Shown one piece after another: positions 32,630-44,888 of a DNA stretch of 64,000 nucleotides. The notes beneath the pieces are model-generated. The model searched no databases. It had not been told where the DNA came from and saw only the letters and a program-made list of their open reading frames with translations. This DNA comes from Fasciola hepatica (lineage: Eukaryota; Platyhelminthes; Trematoda; Plagiorchiida; Fasciolidae). The translations under genes and the position numbers were made by a program. Positions within the stretch are counted from its first letter, which is position 1. The number at the start of each line of letters is the position of its first letter. Where the stretch lies: NCBI GenBank assembly GCA_948099385.1, contig CANUEZ040000020.1, forward strand, positions 3,628,501-3,692,500. Reading direction: 5' to 3'.

Positions 32630-35600
32630 ACAGATAGCGCAACTGAGTTGTAGGGATTAGATTTTACATGATACTCGTGAGATGAATGTTGATAGTGCAT
32701 GATGAGTCCTATCAGGACAGACAGTATCTCAAGTTTGTCAGTGATGACTGCGCGTATGCTCTGAGTAGCTAAATCTCAAAGGGGATGAAGTCTCGTTATT
32801 TCAGTTTCAACTAACGGTCCTTTAGCAATCACGGCCTCTAGTTACAGCATGACATTTCTGTTGTTTCGAGCTCGGGATACAGAACGAAGGCGTACCTGGA
32901 CGAGGGAAGTGTATTCGGACGCTACGAACGGTAAGTACGAGCAACGTTGGCACCGGAACGAGAATGTCCAAGCAAACGTAAGCTGTCGATCAATATCATT
33001 CCGGTACGAGGCTATCTTCATGTGGTTGGTGGAATAGGGCAGTGCGGATCGTGGCACGAACAGGTGTCAGATGCACAGGTGGAAGATGAACGGGATAAGA
33101 TTGAATCTCGAGCGAATGTTCACGGCGTGTGAATAAGCCTCACAACATCATGGGACTAATTCCACTGCACAACAACTTCGGTCAGTCTTATTCCACCACA
33201 TAAGCCACCAGGACCAGATTCGTGTCCATTGTTCGTGACATCAACCTAGTCAAAGCGCCAAGCCCAGTGGAGCTACGGTAGTTTGTTGAAGCCCCATTTA
33301 AGCTATGTCTGTCACTTTGACAAGCCTCTGTGATTGCATCGCGATTTCGTGAAACACCACAACAGCAGTGAAGCTGCATGCATCTGCATGGGCACTGACT
33401 CCAACACACAGAACGGTGAGGTATTCCAAGGGTAGCCGGCTGAACTTAGCCAACGTTACCGCAGCCCGAGTGATTATCATTCGAGGGCACGTGGGATGGT
33501 TTAGTATTGACTGCCTTGACTGCGTCACTAAAGCTAACGCAGTTGTCGAGTAAACAACACACGGTGAAGACAGGACTGACGCGAAATGTGGCGTGTGACT
33601 TACCAATATTGCAAATGGCTTGGTCCACCTAACATTGCGGGATGGAGATGACGAAATAAGAACGGCTTACTGTTCCTCCTAGGACAGATTATTGAAAATA
33701 CAGCATCATGACAAGATAAAGGTAACTATATGATTTTAACTCAAAGTTAAGCCGTTCTCACCTCGACTGTATCATATGAAACTGCATGTCGAGCCACAAA
33801 GGTTTTCGTAGGCATTACCCTATAAATCAAATATGTTGTTGATGAGTTCGAAAACGGTTTGGATGGTGTACGACTAGCTACATGAATACCTTGAATCCTG
33901 CATTGAGAACATGCAAAATATTGCGAGAAAAAAACAGTTAGTTTTGTAAATTGCTTTGGAAAGAAGTAAATGTAGATTTAACGCAGAGTTAATTGAAAAA
34001 ACCCGATTGAAATATCAGAACACTCGGTAGAGAGCGATGTTGTTTTCGGTGCTTCACAGCCGTCTAAATACAGCACATTTTATGAGCACAAGAATTAAGA
34101 TAATAGAAGAAAGAACAAAATTGATAGTCATGGTGACAACAGATGACAATTTCATGTCCATATAGCTATGGTACTTTCTGTGTCACGAGAGATAGTGTAC
34201 GTTGATAGTTATCATGCAGAATTACCCGAGCTGTGAAATTTGAAAGATAAGCCAGGACAATCCGCCCATATAATTGATGATATGAGAATGGCACTGCCTA
34301 ACTTCAATCCAAGGGACTTAGTAGATCTAACTTCACGTAATCGAATATTGCAAGGAATACACTGGTCATCCGGGGAAGATGATCAAGATGGGGTGAAGAT
34401 GGGTTCAGAAAACTTGGGAGGGTTGAGGGAAAGATCACTCTGTTCAGAATACCTCGCAGTGTTTCAAAGATTATCGGAAAGATTATTCACTTCCTCTTCG
34501 GTATGACAAAAAGTTATGACATGAGCATGCTTAATAACAAATCCGGAGGAACCAGACGGGAAGTTGATAACTTAAATGTGGAAAAAGGGACGAAAGAACA
34601 GCACCTTGGAGAACGCGGGAGTTATTAATTAGGAATCAGGACGACTTGCAGTCCAATCTAATGGTTGTGATACGTCACTAAAATAGTCGGTGCATCATGT
34701 CAGTGAGCTAGCTGAGCCACCAATGGAATGATTCTTCGGTAGTAACGGTGATCTTAGAATGAAGTCAGAGAATGAAGAATAGTTATGAAATATGCACCTA
34801 CTAAATTTACCAGAATTGTTTCGCCATTTGTGTTTAGAATGAACAAGATAGGATACACAGCATAATTCCACTTGGCTGTGCTGTCCCGTGTTCAGTAAGC
34901 AGAAGGAAAGCACGTTTTAACGGATGAACGCGTATTCAGTAGGAACGTGCGGCAAGCGCGAGTGCACGTAAGTGAAAACGCAAATACGTATGCTAGTGTG
35001 TGAGTCAAGGCCGTGTGCAATCGAAAATGCAAGACAACTGTGCAATCGAGTTAAGCTGCGCAAGGTCGTGCAACACATGACGTAATCTGATTAACCAGTG
35101 CTGTCCGGGACGAAGCGTGACAAACGTCAACTGTGTGCGTGTGTGTACGATCACAGGGGTCTGTCCATGAATGCAAGATATCTGGATCGAGTGTGTGCAG
35201 TGTGCGTGTGCCCGCCAGAGTTTTTGTTCAAGCACATGACTGTTCAAGCCAAACTCAACGGGCTGGCATGTCAGTGGCGTGCGTATGTGTTTGGTGCGAA
35301 TGATACCTCGAGCGAACTAGTTTGATGTCACAATCTGCGGAAGTACGGATTAGGTTGGCTGGAAAAAAGGGTCCACATAGAACGGAAAAGTAACATTTCC
35401 TGTAAAACGCTGCAATTCTGGCTTACTTTCTGGGTGCAATGCAAACCGAAATGCTGTTTTATTACTCTCACTCCACATCATTCATTGTTGCTATGCTATC
35501 TAAGTGATTGAAGTTCGCACATCTCGTAGAGCAGAATCATGGGACCGGAGAGGAAATAACAGGTGAAATTGAAGGTTGGAAGACGAGGATGACAGTAGCA

Positions 35601-36619
35601 GCGTCTTGTTCAGCAGTCAGTGAAAGCGGAATTCAATTAATTGTGGATGAGATAATATGTTGTCATTTGATGCTTCCGTTTGGCTCCCGTGTTCAATGCA
35701 GTTCACAAACAACTGAATAAAAGTAGCGAACAAATTCACACAAACCTTAGGTCCCACGTCTCTGTGGACACCTCGGCACATTTGTTTATCCTTTTCGAAG
35801 ACGTTAGTGGCAGAAAAAAGTAGCACAGAATGGTATCATTGCCTATCCGATCGCGGGTACACTCCATGGTATTTGTTCTCTAATCCACGGCGGTTGCCTC
35901 ATTTTTGGCCACTAAAATGTTTTTAGTAGTAAAAACAGAAATTCGACTGATATGGACTGTCATCGAAATCATTTGACAGAACGCAGATTTTGTCTTACGA
36001 TTGAAATAATTTCATTTAAAAGGCCTTATAATGTTGTCACATAGAGGTGGATAACATTCACTTTTGTTTGCTCCGGCGAAATACACAGTAACCGCATTTA
36101 TTGTTTGGACGACCGTTTGCGATCATCGAGTAACTTTGGACATGGTTTGTGTAACCTCATAATTAATCAGTTCTCCAATCGTTTTGGTAAAGTAGCATTC
36201 TCAGTGATTTCGGAGAATCCTGAAAAAGTCAACAAATTATATTTGATTTCTGTTTGGCTCTATTTTTCCTTTATCACTTTTTTGTCGGTCTTACAGTGGG
36301 AATTTTTGTCAATTTGCTAAGGTGTAATAAAGCTACGTCATGATGCAGTAGTATCACCCGCCCAAAATTAGTTAGACTCCTAAGAGCGAAGTACTTTGCT
36401 TCGTGTGACAAACCTTACAGCAATATCACAATTTGACCTAACTTGACATGACTGAAAAAAAACTAATAAACATATGTTCAAAGTCAGCAGTTTTCCTCAA
36501 ATTCGACCATATCGGTAACAGTACGAGATATAAAAATACGTGGAGTGCGTGCAGTAATAATTAAACAGATCGGTAGTCGAAAGACACTGTCGAACAGGTG
36601 ACTGTTTGCCTCCATTCTT

Positions 36620-36680
<61 letters not shown>

Positions 36681-37500
36681 AGTAAAGATTAGTATTCCCG
36701 TCTGTTTATCGCAAAGTCACAGAGAGACAGAGTTCCTTCAACAGTGAGTTGATTGGGAAATGCTACTGTAGATCAGGAGTGAGACAGTCGGTTCACAGTT
36801 TCTTATCAGTTTTGGTCGTCCACTGAATTACAATCCTAGTTGGAATAACCGGCTAATTCAGCAGTATCAAATCGTGAACTTGTAGTTATGCCTAATCGAT
36901 CGAGAAAAAGCTACAGTTTGGTGTTTATCATGTGGTCTCAAAACAACATCCGCCAAAATACTGAGAGAAAGTCATCATTCAATGCTAAATCACTGGGACT
37001 TTTCACGTAGAAGCGTCGATTTGTTCATTCGGAGTGATTTCATTCGACTATTCATTAGATAATCTCACCACTGTCTGTGTGTTGCAGTTATCGCACACAT
37101 GCGCACCTGACATGGGTCACTCGTCACTTAACACAAGTATTTTCTCTACCCCTCTGACCAAGGAAAGCATTTGAAGAACTTGTAGAAAAAATGAAACCAG
37201 TTCATTCTTTGCAGTTCTGCCAATGCTCTCTGTGATAATTTTTGGAGCCATAAATTAGTCGGCATACTACGTGAATTCAACAACAGAATTTTCACTCTTG
37301 CACACCTAAAGAGACTCGTGTTCCGTGTATACCGACTCAATCTATCTATCTGACAGCATCTCCTCAGATTTCATAATGAAAAATTACAAAAAGAACATGA
37401 TAAATGAAATAATCACGTCCTGGGGCCCCTGAATAGAGAAAGTTACACGTGCTCAAACCTTCACCTTCCTGATCAGTTACATACGTGTTCGAGGTCACGT
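32630..37500. other. Large unassigned interval
   Basis: No frame over 102 codons and none with a domain I recognise. A minus-strand stretch (about 37,146-37,300) reading KILLLNSRSM faintly recalls the start of a LINE endonuclease, but nothing around it supports this. A stem motif at 32,691-32,728 partly resembles a hammerhead. Otherwise it appears intergenic or deeply decayed repeat sequence. Confidence 0.4.
36623..36676. repeat. (AT)n microsatellite
   Basis: About 27 AT units. The flanks are self-complementary (ctttact on the left, agtaaag on the right), so the whole can fold into a hairpin. Confidence 0.95.
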
Positions 37501-37507
37501 GGTAGTC

Positions 37508-37793
37508 GTAATGAACTGAATTAAAAATCCGTATTGAAATTGCCCCCACCCAGAACTACGCCAACGGAGGAAGCAAGAAGACCGAGGCCTAGAAATAATA
37601 CGTTAGCTGAACTACAGAGTGGGGTTGTATAAATGTTTTATTAAAGAATATATTCTGTAGACTCAAAGATGACGAATCACTGGGAATGTTTGTCGGAATT
37701 GTCAGCGGTGATCCTGATTGGCTGAGGCTCATCCGTGTACGTGGGTACGTAGCTGTACCTGGACGTATCACGTGTGACAGTTGCTGAATCACC
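37508..37793 (-). repeat. Dispersed 283-bp repeat, copy 2
   Basis: Match to 26,230-26,512. On the minus strand it follows the end of the mariner-like transposase frame almost without a gap (junction near 37,793) and includes AATAAAAC near 37,640. Either it is the 3' end of that transposon or an independent repeat that landed beside it; the copy at 26.2 kb has no transposase next to it. Confidence 0.65.
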
Positions 37794-38345
37794 ACCAGTC
37801 ACCTCCAACTTGAGACGAAATTGGGTCGACTCTTCCGACCGGGTTAAGCTGGACAGCCTCCAACATGGTTGTTGGTATTTCGCGACACACTTCGATGATC
37901 CTCCTCTTCATATATTCAAGGTTCTCCGGTCTCGGATTGCATGTCCAACGCTCCACGTAGCCCCACAGGAAAAGAAATCAATTAGATTTAAGTCCGGAAA
38001 ACATGTTTTCAATGGTATTTGCGTTTTCCGTCGGATCCAGTTCAGACGAAGACTCTAATCCAACCGGCCAGTTGGTTACGGATCTAGTGCCGTGGTGGTT
38101 GTGCTCCATCCAGCTGGAACAGGACTCTTAGCAAGATGGGCAGAGGCAGATTGTCGAAGTAACCATTGGGTGTCTGCTTTAATGGATCAATTAGATCGTG
38201 GGATTCCTGTTGTCGGGTGAGAACAGCAGACCAATCAAATGGTGTTACCGGATTCAGAGACCTCGGTTCAGGATAAGTGCGGTAAGAAAATGACATCATC
38301 CGAAGCCGGAATTCGTGGCTACATTGAATTCCCGCATCCATTTTG
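37794..38345 (-). pseudogene. Mariner-like (Tc1/mariner superfamily) transposase relic
   Basis: Minus-strand frames carry the second half of a DDE transposase. NGYFDNLPLPILLRVLFQLDGAQPPRH (38,084-38,170) corresponds to the QQDGAPPH block with the second catalytic Asp. NWPVGLES follows, and after a stop FLWGYVERW, RPENLEYMKRRIIEVCREIP and ML at about 37,850-37,960. The third acidic position is not recognisable. The N-terminal DNA-binding part is missing. Confidence 0.72.
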
Positions 38346-38789
38346 TCTGAAGGGTGATTACAACAACAACTGGCAGCTAACTACTAGATGATGTGGATCA
38401 CTCATCATAAGCAGCCATGCTAACCTTTGTGTGATTGGCTTTGCGGTTAAAGACATGAGTGGTTAACACCGCGTGAAAATGATTCCGTCATGGCAATTTA
38501 AGGTTGATAAACGAAGTCGTGAAAGAACGTGGACTAAAAGATTGAAGTGAAATCTAGATTATTTCCGAACAGTAGTCTATGTGGATGTCTAACGTGACAG
38601 AATCAACTGAACATTCATTCAGTGGAGCTGTCGTATGGTCTAACCGGATATTGCGGACAGTTTATTTGTATCTCTCGTACCACAATCGACAGGATCGGTA
38701 AACTTTGGTTACATAGCGGAATGCATCAATATAACCCTAGAAAAAAATATTAGCAATTTTACACTTTCCGTGAATTGAAAGGTAAAAAA

Positions 38790-39180
38790 CTGTGAAAAAC
38801 ATACAGTGGCATTTGGTGATCCTTTTTGAATACCTACTTTCAGACCAGTGGATTATCTATTTGCCTAACTTCAGCGGATACGGACGTGGAAAGATTTGGC
38901 ATATGGAAAACCCTTTTGACTGCCTAGAGTGTCCCACAAGAGGATATCAAAGTAAACGTTTGGTGCGGAATTGCTAGTTAACGACTGGCTGGCTCAGTGA
39001 TTCTCCCTGACGATGAAGATGCATCTGTATACTAGGAAGTGCTAAAAGAAGCCATCGGTGGATATTTAGTGTTGACCACCTTGTCCAACTCGTGGTTCCT
39101 GCTACATGGATTGCTGCAACATTACTCCGCTGTTATGACGGACTGGTTGGATGAGACCTTCATACTTTAATCGATTTGAA
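38790..39180 (+). pseudogene. Second mariner-like transposase relic, opposite strand
   Basis: Plus-strand blocks: VPQEDIKVNVWCGIAS (38,930-38,976), VILPDDEDASVY, EVLKEAIGGYL, then WFLLHGLLQHYSAVMTDWLDETF (about 39,095-39,163). The last is the QQDGAPPH block with the Asp lost. It represents the same protein region as the minus-strand copy and points away from it, with about 440 bp between them. Confidence 0.7.
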
Positions 39181-39189
39181 GATACCAGT

Positions 39190-40620
39190 ATTATGATCTC
39201 AGAGGTCTTGAAATTTAACTCCACTGGACTCATTGGTCAGAGTAAATTGTATTACCCCAAACAGGAAACAAAAATGAATCCTTTTTAGGACTACCTCTGA
39301 GTAGTTGTGCCGAATTTTACCCGCTGTTTTCCTCATGGAAAAGGGTAGTTTAACCGATGGTTGCAGGTTCTCCTTTGCTTTCTGGTAGATAAGAGGGAAT
39401 CTGCTATCCTCCATTTGGCATAAATACAAGGCAACACTTACCTGCTTCTTTGTAAAATCCCTATACCAATCTATCTACTAGGACGTTTCACAGTAGTAAG
39501 TTGGACGAATTGAAACTCGTTGGGTGTTTCCATGTTTTTTCTTCATGCCCTGCACTAAATGTGACGCAGCGTATGTCCATCAGCATGGAAATAAGCAATT
39601 AAATCTCCGAATACGTTTAATTTGAATAAAATCAACATCACGGAGTTTAACGTATATGGATCAGTGGGGTTCAACTTCATTCGTGGTTGATTTTTCCCTG
39701 TTAAATAACCTGCTTCACACAAAATGAACCAAAGTAGTTTTTTGCACAGCCAAAAAGTGTGGGCCGATGATTCTAGCAACACATTTTCATCATTGCTATA
39801 CAGACACGTACGGGATGTTGCCGAGAGTGGAAGGCACACTGCTACCCTATCTCATTGGTAATAGAAATGATTGGGAGTGGTGTATGTAGGGACGTAATAA
39901 CTGAATCATATCGTCCTGAAGTAGACCCTTCGGGATCCCGTTTATAGCGATGTATTAGCATAGATGTTTCCTGATCGGATATTCGTGAACAGAAAATGTA
40001 CTTTAGAAAAGGAATCGAACCATATTACAACTCTGTTAGATTTCTGTTTCACTCATCAAGAAGACTGCTGTGACCGGCTGACGGTGAGTATCGAAGCGAA
40101 AGGGAACGAATAACCTACCCACTTTCCGGACTTGTATTGCTGGGGCCCAAAAGCTGTTTATTTCTGCATCTTACTAATGGAGTAGAAAGAACATTTGCCA
40201 AGGAAAAAAATGAAGTAGGACCCTGAACGGTTGTGTGGACCGCTATAATCTAGGAATAACCAGGTTCGTTTGTTGACACGATTTTACAGAGGGAAGCAGG
40301 ACCTACCGGAAAAATGTACTGATAAACCAATGAAAACTTCTTTGTCATTCGAAGGTGAGATAATGAAAGCCAGTTCTTGTATAAATAGATTTTTCATCAG
40401 CGCCTAATACTGTTTGGAAATGAAGTCACTGGTCAGAGCCCTATTCATATACTTGGATTAGAGGAGACACACGAGAAAAGTAGAACTTTGTCGTTCTTCG
40501 TGAAGTACTTTATGTTCAGTTAAATTAAATTCAATGTAGAATCTTCTTGGCTGTGAGTGTGGTCTTGATAATGAACCCAGGATAGTTGTGGCAGCAACCT
40601 AGATGTATTGTACAGAATTT
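39190..40620. other. No recognisable gene
   Basis: Frames of 76 and 94 codons on the minus strand (39,199-39,429; 39,555-39,839) show no domain. Confidence 0.45.
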
Positions 40621-40627
40621 ATTAGTC

Positions 40628-40744
40628 TTATGTTTACGTACGTATGTTCTAACCATGCGATAAAACCACCAGAATCGTAATATTTATCTAGACATACTTA
40701 AAGCTGGTCACTCCAGAATCGAAAGCTTTGAAGAAATGAATTGT

Positions 40745-40789
<45 letters not shown>

Positions 40790-40842
40790 CAATTCTGGCG
40801 GTTTTATCGCATGGTTAGAACATACGTACATAAAACTATCCA
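40628..40842. repeat. Inverted repeat with AT-microsatellite centre
   Basis: Arms of about 53 bp (40,628-40,680 and 40,788-40,842) are inverted copies at about 90 percent, sharing gtacgtatgttctaacc and atgcgataaaacc. The centre includes an (AT)n run (40,748-40,789) flanked by ttgtaa and ttacaat. It could fold as a long hairpin or cruciform, and could be a MITE-like element or a microsatellite-mediated inverted duplication. Confidence 0.75.
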
Positions 40843-40849
40843 CGTGTTA

Positions 40850-41905
40850 CCAGTATGCTTTTTTGGCATCTAGTTTACCCTGTCCACTTGAAGACAGTCA
40901 CCAGCCAAATATAGGAGCAGTCGTGTGATTTGCATGCCATGTTTTACCTTTTACTTTCTTTAATCCACAACTTTCCGTCGTTCCTTTTTCAGCAACTGGC
41001 TACTTGCCAAGTAGTATATATACGCCCCGACTATAGCAGTACAGTATTCATCATGAAAAGACAGCATATTCAGTGGCAGTGTTAAAATGTCTACAAATCA
41101 TGTTGAATTCACTACATCGATGATCCGCCTTCCTGATAGACGAAGGTCCAATTCTTAGCCAAACAGTGCACAGGCAATGTATAACTTGAAATGCGAAGCA
41201 CGGATTAACCATGGGATAGATTAAAATGTAAAATTAGAAGTAAAGTTAATTTGGGTTTTATTGAAAACAGAGCATTCTTTCAAAAGGGAGTCATCATTCT
41301 TATAGACGTAAAATGAAAGTAAGATTAATGTTTGCCAGTTGTGCCAGTCAACTGCTTTCTAATTCCGTCCGCGTTCACTTAGGACAACATGTCTGTGTCA
41401 ATATCTCGATGTCCGATTCATTTCGATCCATCACAGGCACGACATAAGGTTTCCTGTACTAAAACGAAAAAGCTGCAACCGAGCTGGTTAATATACCCTT
41501 CGTCGATTTCCTACCTACGATAGTTACTGGGAACTTAAATCCCACCGTAATAAGCTCACAAAACCCGTTGATTTTTGTGAACATGGTTAGACTGTGGTGA
41601 CGCAGCTTCCTTTATATTAATAATTTTTGTAATCCTGGGAAATCAAAGGGGTAGTTAACTTTATTAGCGGTAATAAATTAGTGTGCTTCAACGGATACTT
41701 TATTGTCGCTTTCCAACCAGCAGCCGAGTAGAACCATTTGGTTTGAGAAGACAATGGATCACATGGGCCGAATAATGATTCAGTGTCAATGTATGCATTT
41801 TTTTTAAGGCCACCGGTTGGAATGGTAGAATCGAAATACCCCTAAACTTCAGCACTTACGTGTTTACGAAGTATGAGAATAATCATACAGTGTGAAAGTT
41901 TAAAT
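40850..41905. other. No recognisable gene
   Basis: No long frames and no repeat similarity noticed. Confidence 0.5.
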
Positions 41906-41907
41906 AT

Positions 41908-41960
41908 TTGAAAACCATGGAAGAACTGTACAGCTGTTTCATCCTTGTAAGGAACCATTC
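41908..41960 (-). repeat. SINE fragment (copy 5)
   Basis: The minus strand matches the hammerhead-to-tail segment of SINE copy 1: aaggatgaaacagctgtaca, then ttccatggttttcaa. The core upstream of stem II is mutated (ATGAATG in place of CTGAAGA). Confidence 0.75.
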
Positions 41961-42870
41961 ATTAGTTGAGAAGATGATGGAACTGCCTTCTCCGTAGAAT
42001 CCAAAATTTCATCGGTGCAGAAGATAAAGCGGCAACAATATGCGATTCTTCCAAAGGAAATGACTATTCAATACGAACTACAAAAAGTATCCGCTCATTT
42101 TGCAAAATTTAAGCGAGGACAACAAATCCGACGCAACTATCATTGACCTGATTATCAATAGCAAGCATATTTGAGTTTGGTGTCTTTGATCTCAAACGGA
42201 AATTCGTCAACTGACCAGGTTAAAACTACAAACAATACTAAATTCCCTCAGATTAAAATGAATGAGCGGAAATGCATCAGCACGCGGTCTACGCTGTGAT
42301 AGAAGAAAACCATCAGTTAGGCTATAACCCCGTGAATGAGTCTTCAAGCAATGGACTTTAAGATTAATTTCGGAGCTGAAATTTCACCCACATGAACCAT
42401 ACCACTGCTTACGTATCAGGTCAACTTACCTGGCATATTTTTGTCTTAATGCATAAATTCACCATGAAAACCACGTTGATAATACGAAAAATGAATTACT
42501 TCTTAATCACATCAATCTGCGGTGTAAAGTAACCCTGATAGCCCATTAAAAGTGTCATTATTATGACTATAACGCGGAGAATCTATGCTACCTAGCAATT
42601 CTTGGTACCCCACATTGTTACACATAATGCTATCACATAGAAATAATGGAAAAATGGCCTAAATTTAGCAGCACCACGCTGGCCATTGCAGTTTTCCAAA
42701 AAAGAAAGCCTTTAATTCATAATTCCAATCTTCGGTATTCCTGTAGGAAGGCAGGAAATACAATCCCGCACAAGCCTTTCCACATGGAATCCGTGGACTC
42801 TCGCTCAGTAAGCGTTCATTCACATTGCCCCCAAGTATGTATCGAGACCTCGTTTGAACCAAGCTTCGTC
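41961..42870. other. No recognisable gene
   Basis: A 97-codon plus-strand frame (42,646-42,939) overlaps the end of the LINE relic and is not supported as a protein. Confidence 0.4.
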
Positions 42871-42879
42871 CTTTGCTTC

Positions 42880-43990
42880 CCCCACTGCTGCCGGCCGGGA
42901 GATTCAGGGATTAGTCACCGCGCGGCCGGTCCCGTGTAAGTCACTGACGAGCCTTGCTGCGAACCGATGCATCTTCTCCAGTTCCACCAACTCACCAGTA
43001 GTTCAAGGGCAGGCAGCAACGCATCCGCATTCATTTCCCGGATGAATATGGGGAGTATATGGTAACTGGGATACGCCGTAACTTAACCAAACGAAAGACC
43101 GGCCTATGACTCCGGGCGCAGCTTTAACAGAAGCACAAACCTTACCCGTGTTAGCCTGGGTTTTAAGGAAAGACGACAGGGAAACCCTAAGGTCTCGTAC
43201 ATATGACGATCTCAGGAGCGATTCATTCCCGGTACGAAACAATACATCTGATGCCGTTCTCCATACACTCATATACGCGCATTCGGGCATGTTGATGGGT
43301 AAGGCCCAGACATCAGACTATCGCGCTAATTCATCTAGATCGTTCTGAGGAACCACCTTGTCTACGTTCGATTTCATGATAAGCCCTAGTTTCAAGTCAT
43401 TTGCTTGGAAAAGATAAAGAGACTTCAAAATTGACGGAAAGTCGTTATGTAAGCCAGGAACAATAGAGGCTCGAGAAAAAAAACCCTGTGGGGCCCCATC
43501 TATTGTAGGATACCAGTTCGACTGCCACTGAAAGTCTCTAACGGAAAACGTTTCCACTTTAAGGAAAACCCGCCATGCAGTCTTGTCGGACTATGGAGTC
43601 CAAAAATTTCCTAGATTTTTAGCAGTGGATCCTGAAGCATCTTATCAAATGAATAGCTGAAATCATCAAAGATTACGTTTGTGCTGTAGCTACCCTCCAT
43701 AGCATCTGCCGGCAGTTCCCTAGTCAGAAGCGTGTTTGAGTTACATGATCTCTTCACGGAAGCCATTCTGGACGGGGGACGGACAAACGCACTAAAACTA
43801 GGCGTGACATCATCTTCCTCAAAATTCAGATTAGATGTACTGGATAGTAGTTATCAGGCATCTCAGGCAAACCTCCTTTGTACAATGGAATGACAACCAC
43901 CGTATTTCATTCACTCGGCAAAAGTCCCGTTTATAGCGATAAACTGAAAGGACTTGCGGAAGTGAGGCCAATTTTTTGGTCAGTGTTCAC
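42880..43990 (-). pseudogene. CR1-like LINE reverse transcriptase relic
   Basis: On the minus strand, across frames: LPSEWNTVVVIPLYKGG (43,868-43,920), a decayed QNGFRE block, VIFDDFSYSFDKMLQDPLL with the motif A Asp (about 43,640-43,700), WYPTIDGAPQGFF, LYLFQANDLKLGLIMKSNVDKVV, then after a frame change RANTGKVCASVKAAPGVIGRSF and YTPHIHPGNECGCVAACP. In the catalytic box the usual ADD reads AND, so the copy is catalytically dead as well as frameshifted. Endonuclease, 5' end and 3' tail are missing. Confidence 0.8.
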
Positions 43991-44059
43991 TGAACTGTCA
44001 GATGTAATCCAACTGGTTTGGCCGACTAGTGAACTTTCAGTTTCATTGACTTCTTATTA

Positions 44060-44880
44060 AACTCGTCAGGACAGAATGGTAGAAACATAAAAGTAGTGCA
44101 TGTGCGGGGCAGTAGTGAAGATGAGGATGATTCCGTTGCGTAAACAGAAGCACAGTTATGCGCGAGGACTTTCGCCTTCTGTGGCTTCGTTTCATCAAGT
44201 GCACTATATAATTCCATGGGTGGTATGACGATCTGATCTTGGACTTAACCTCTCAAATAAAGGCAAAGCCAGTTGGGCAATGTAACGGAGTCTTTAGCAA
44301 GAGTATACTAAAACTCATTAGGCTTTTCTAATTTTTCAGGTCAAGCAATGGTTCCTAATTATTTTGTATTGTTCACTTCCGTCACCAATACCTCTGAAAT
44401 ATCTTCATGCGAGGTTCCTTTGACTGGGAGCAAGGCTATGCTTATAATCGACTCAAGCTTTCGCGCTCACATACGAGAAACAAGCACATGCATTAACTAA
44501 TTTATTCCGTCACGTATCATAAACCACGTGAGCTATACAATGGTCGGATTTTCAGCGGACCAGCACATAAAAGATGCAGCTGTCTGCATGTCCTCTTAAT
44601 ATACACTCCAGAGGTTGCTTCCCACATATGGCCCATCGAAACACGGAACACCAAGTCTCCACCAAGTACCCCGGTAGTGGTTTATCGAAATTCAGAAAAG
44701 AGCCGGACAACCAGGTTTCTATAAGATCAGCCATTGTGGAGAGCTTTCTGATATCAAAAGATCCAGACCTTTTTCTTTGTTTGGGAGGCAATGAATGTTA
44801 GAGAGCAAAATAATCCTAAAACAGTGTCTCCTTTAGCCACTTAATAGGAAATGAAAGAAGACTTATATTGCGGGATGCAA
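44060..44880. other. No recognisable gene
   Basis: Between the LINE and the Penelope-like element. A 79-codon minus-strand frame (44,552-44,791) and its 75-codon plus-strand antisense are unassigned. Confidence 0.4.
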
Positions 44881-44888
44881 GAAATTGT

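Noticed and set aside
37146..37340. LINE endonuclease start on the minus strand (LLLNSRS-like)
   Set aside because: Only one short block matches; no further endonuclease motif is near.
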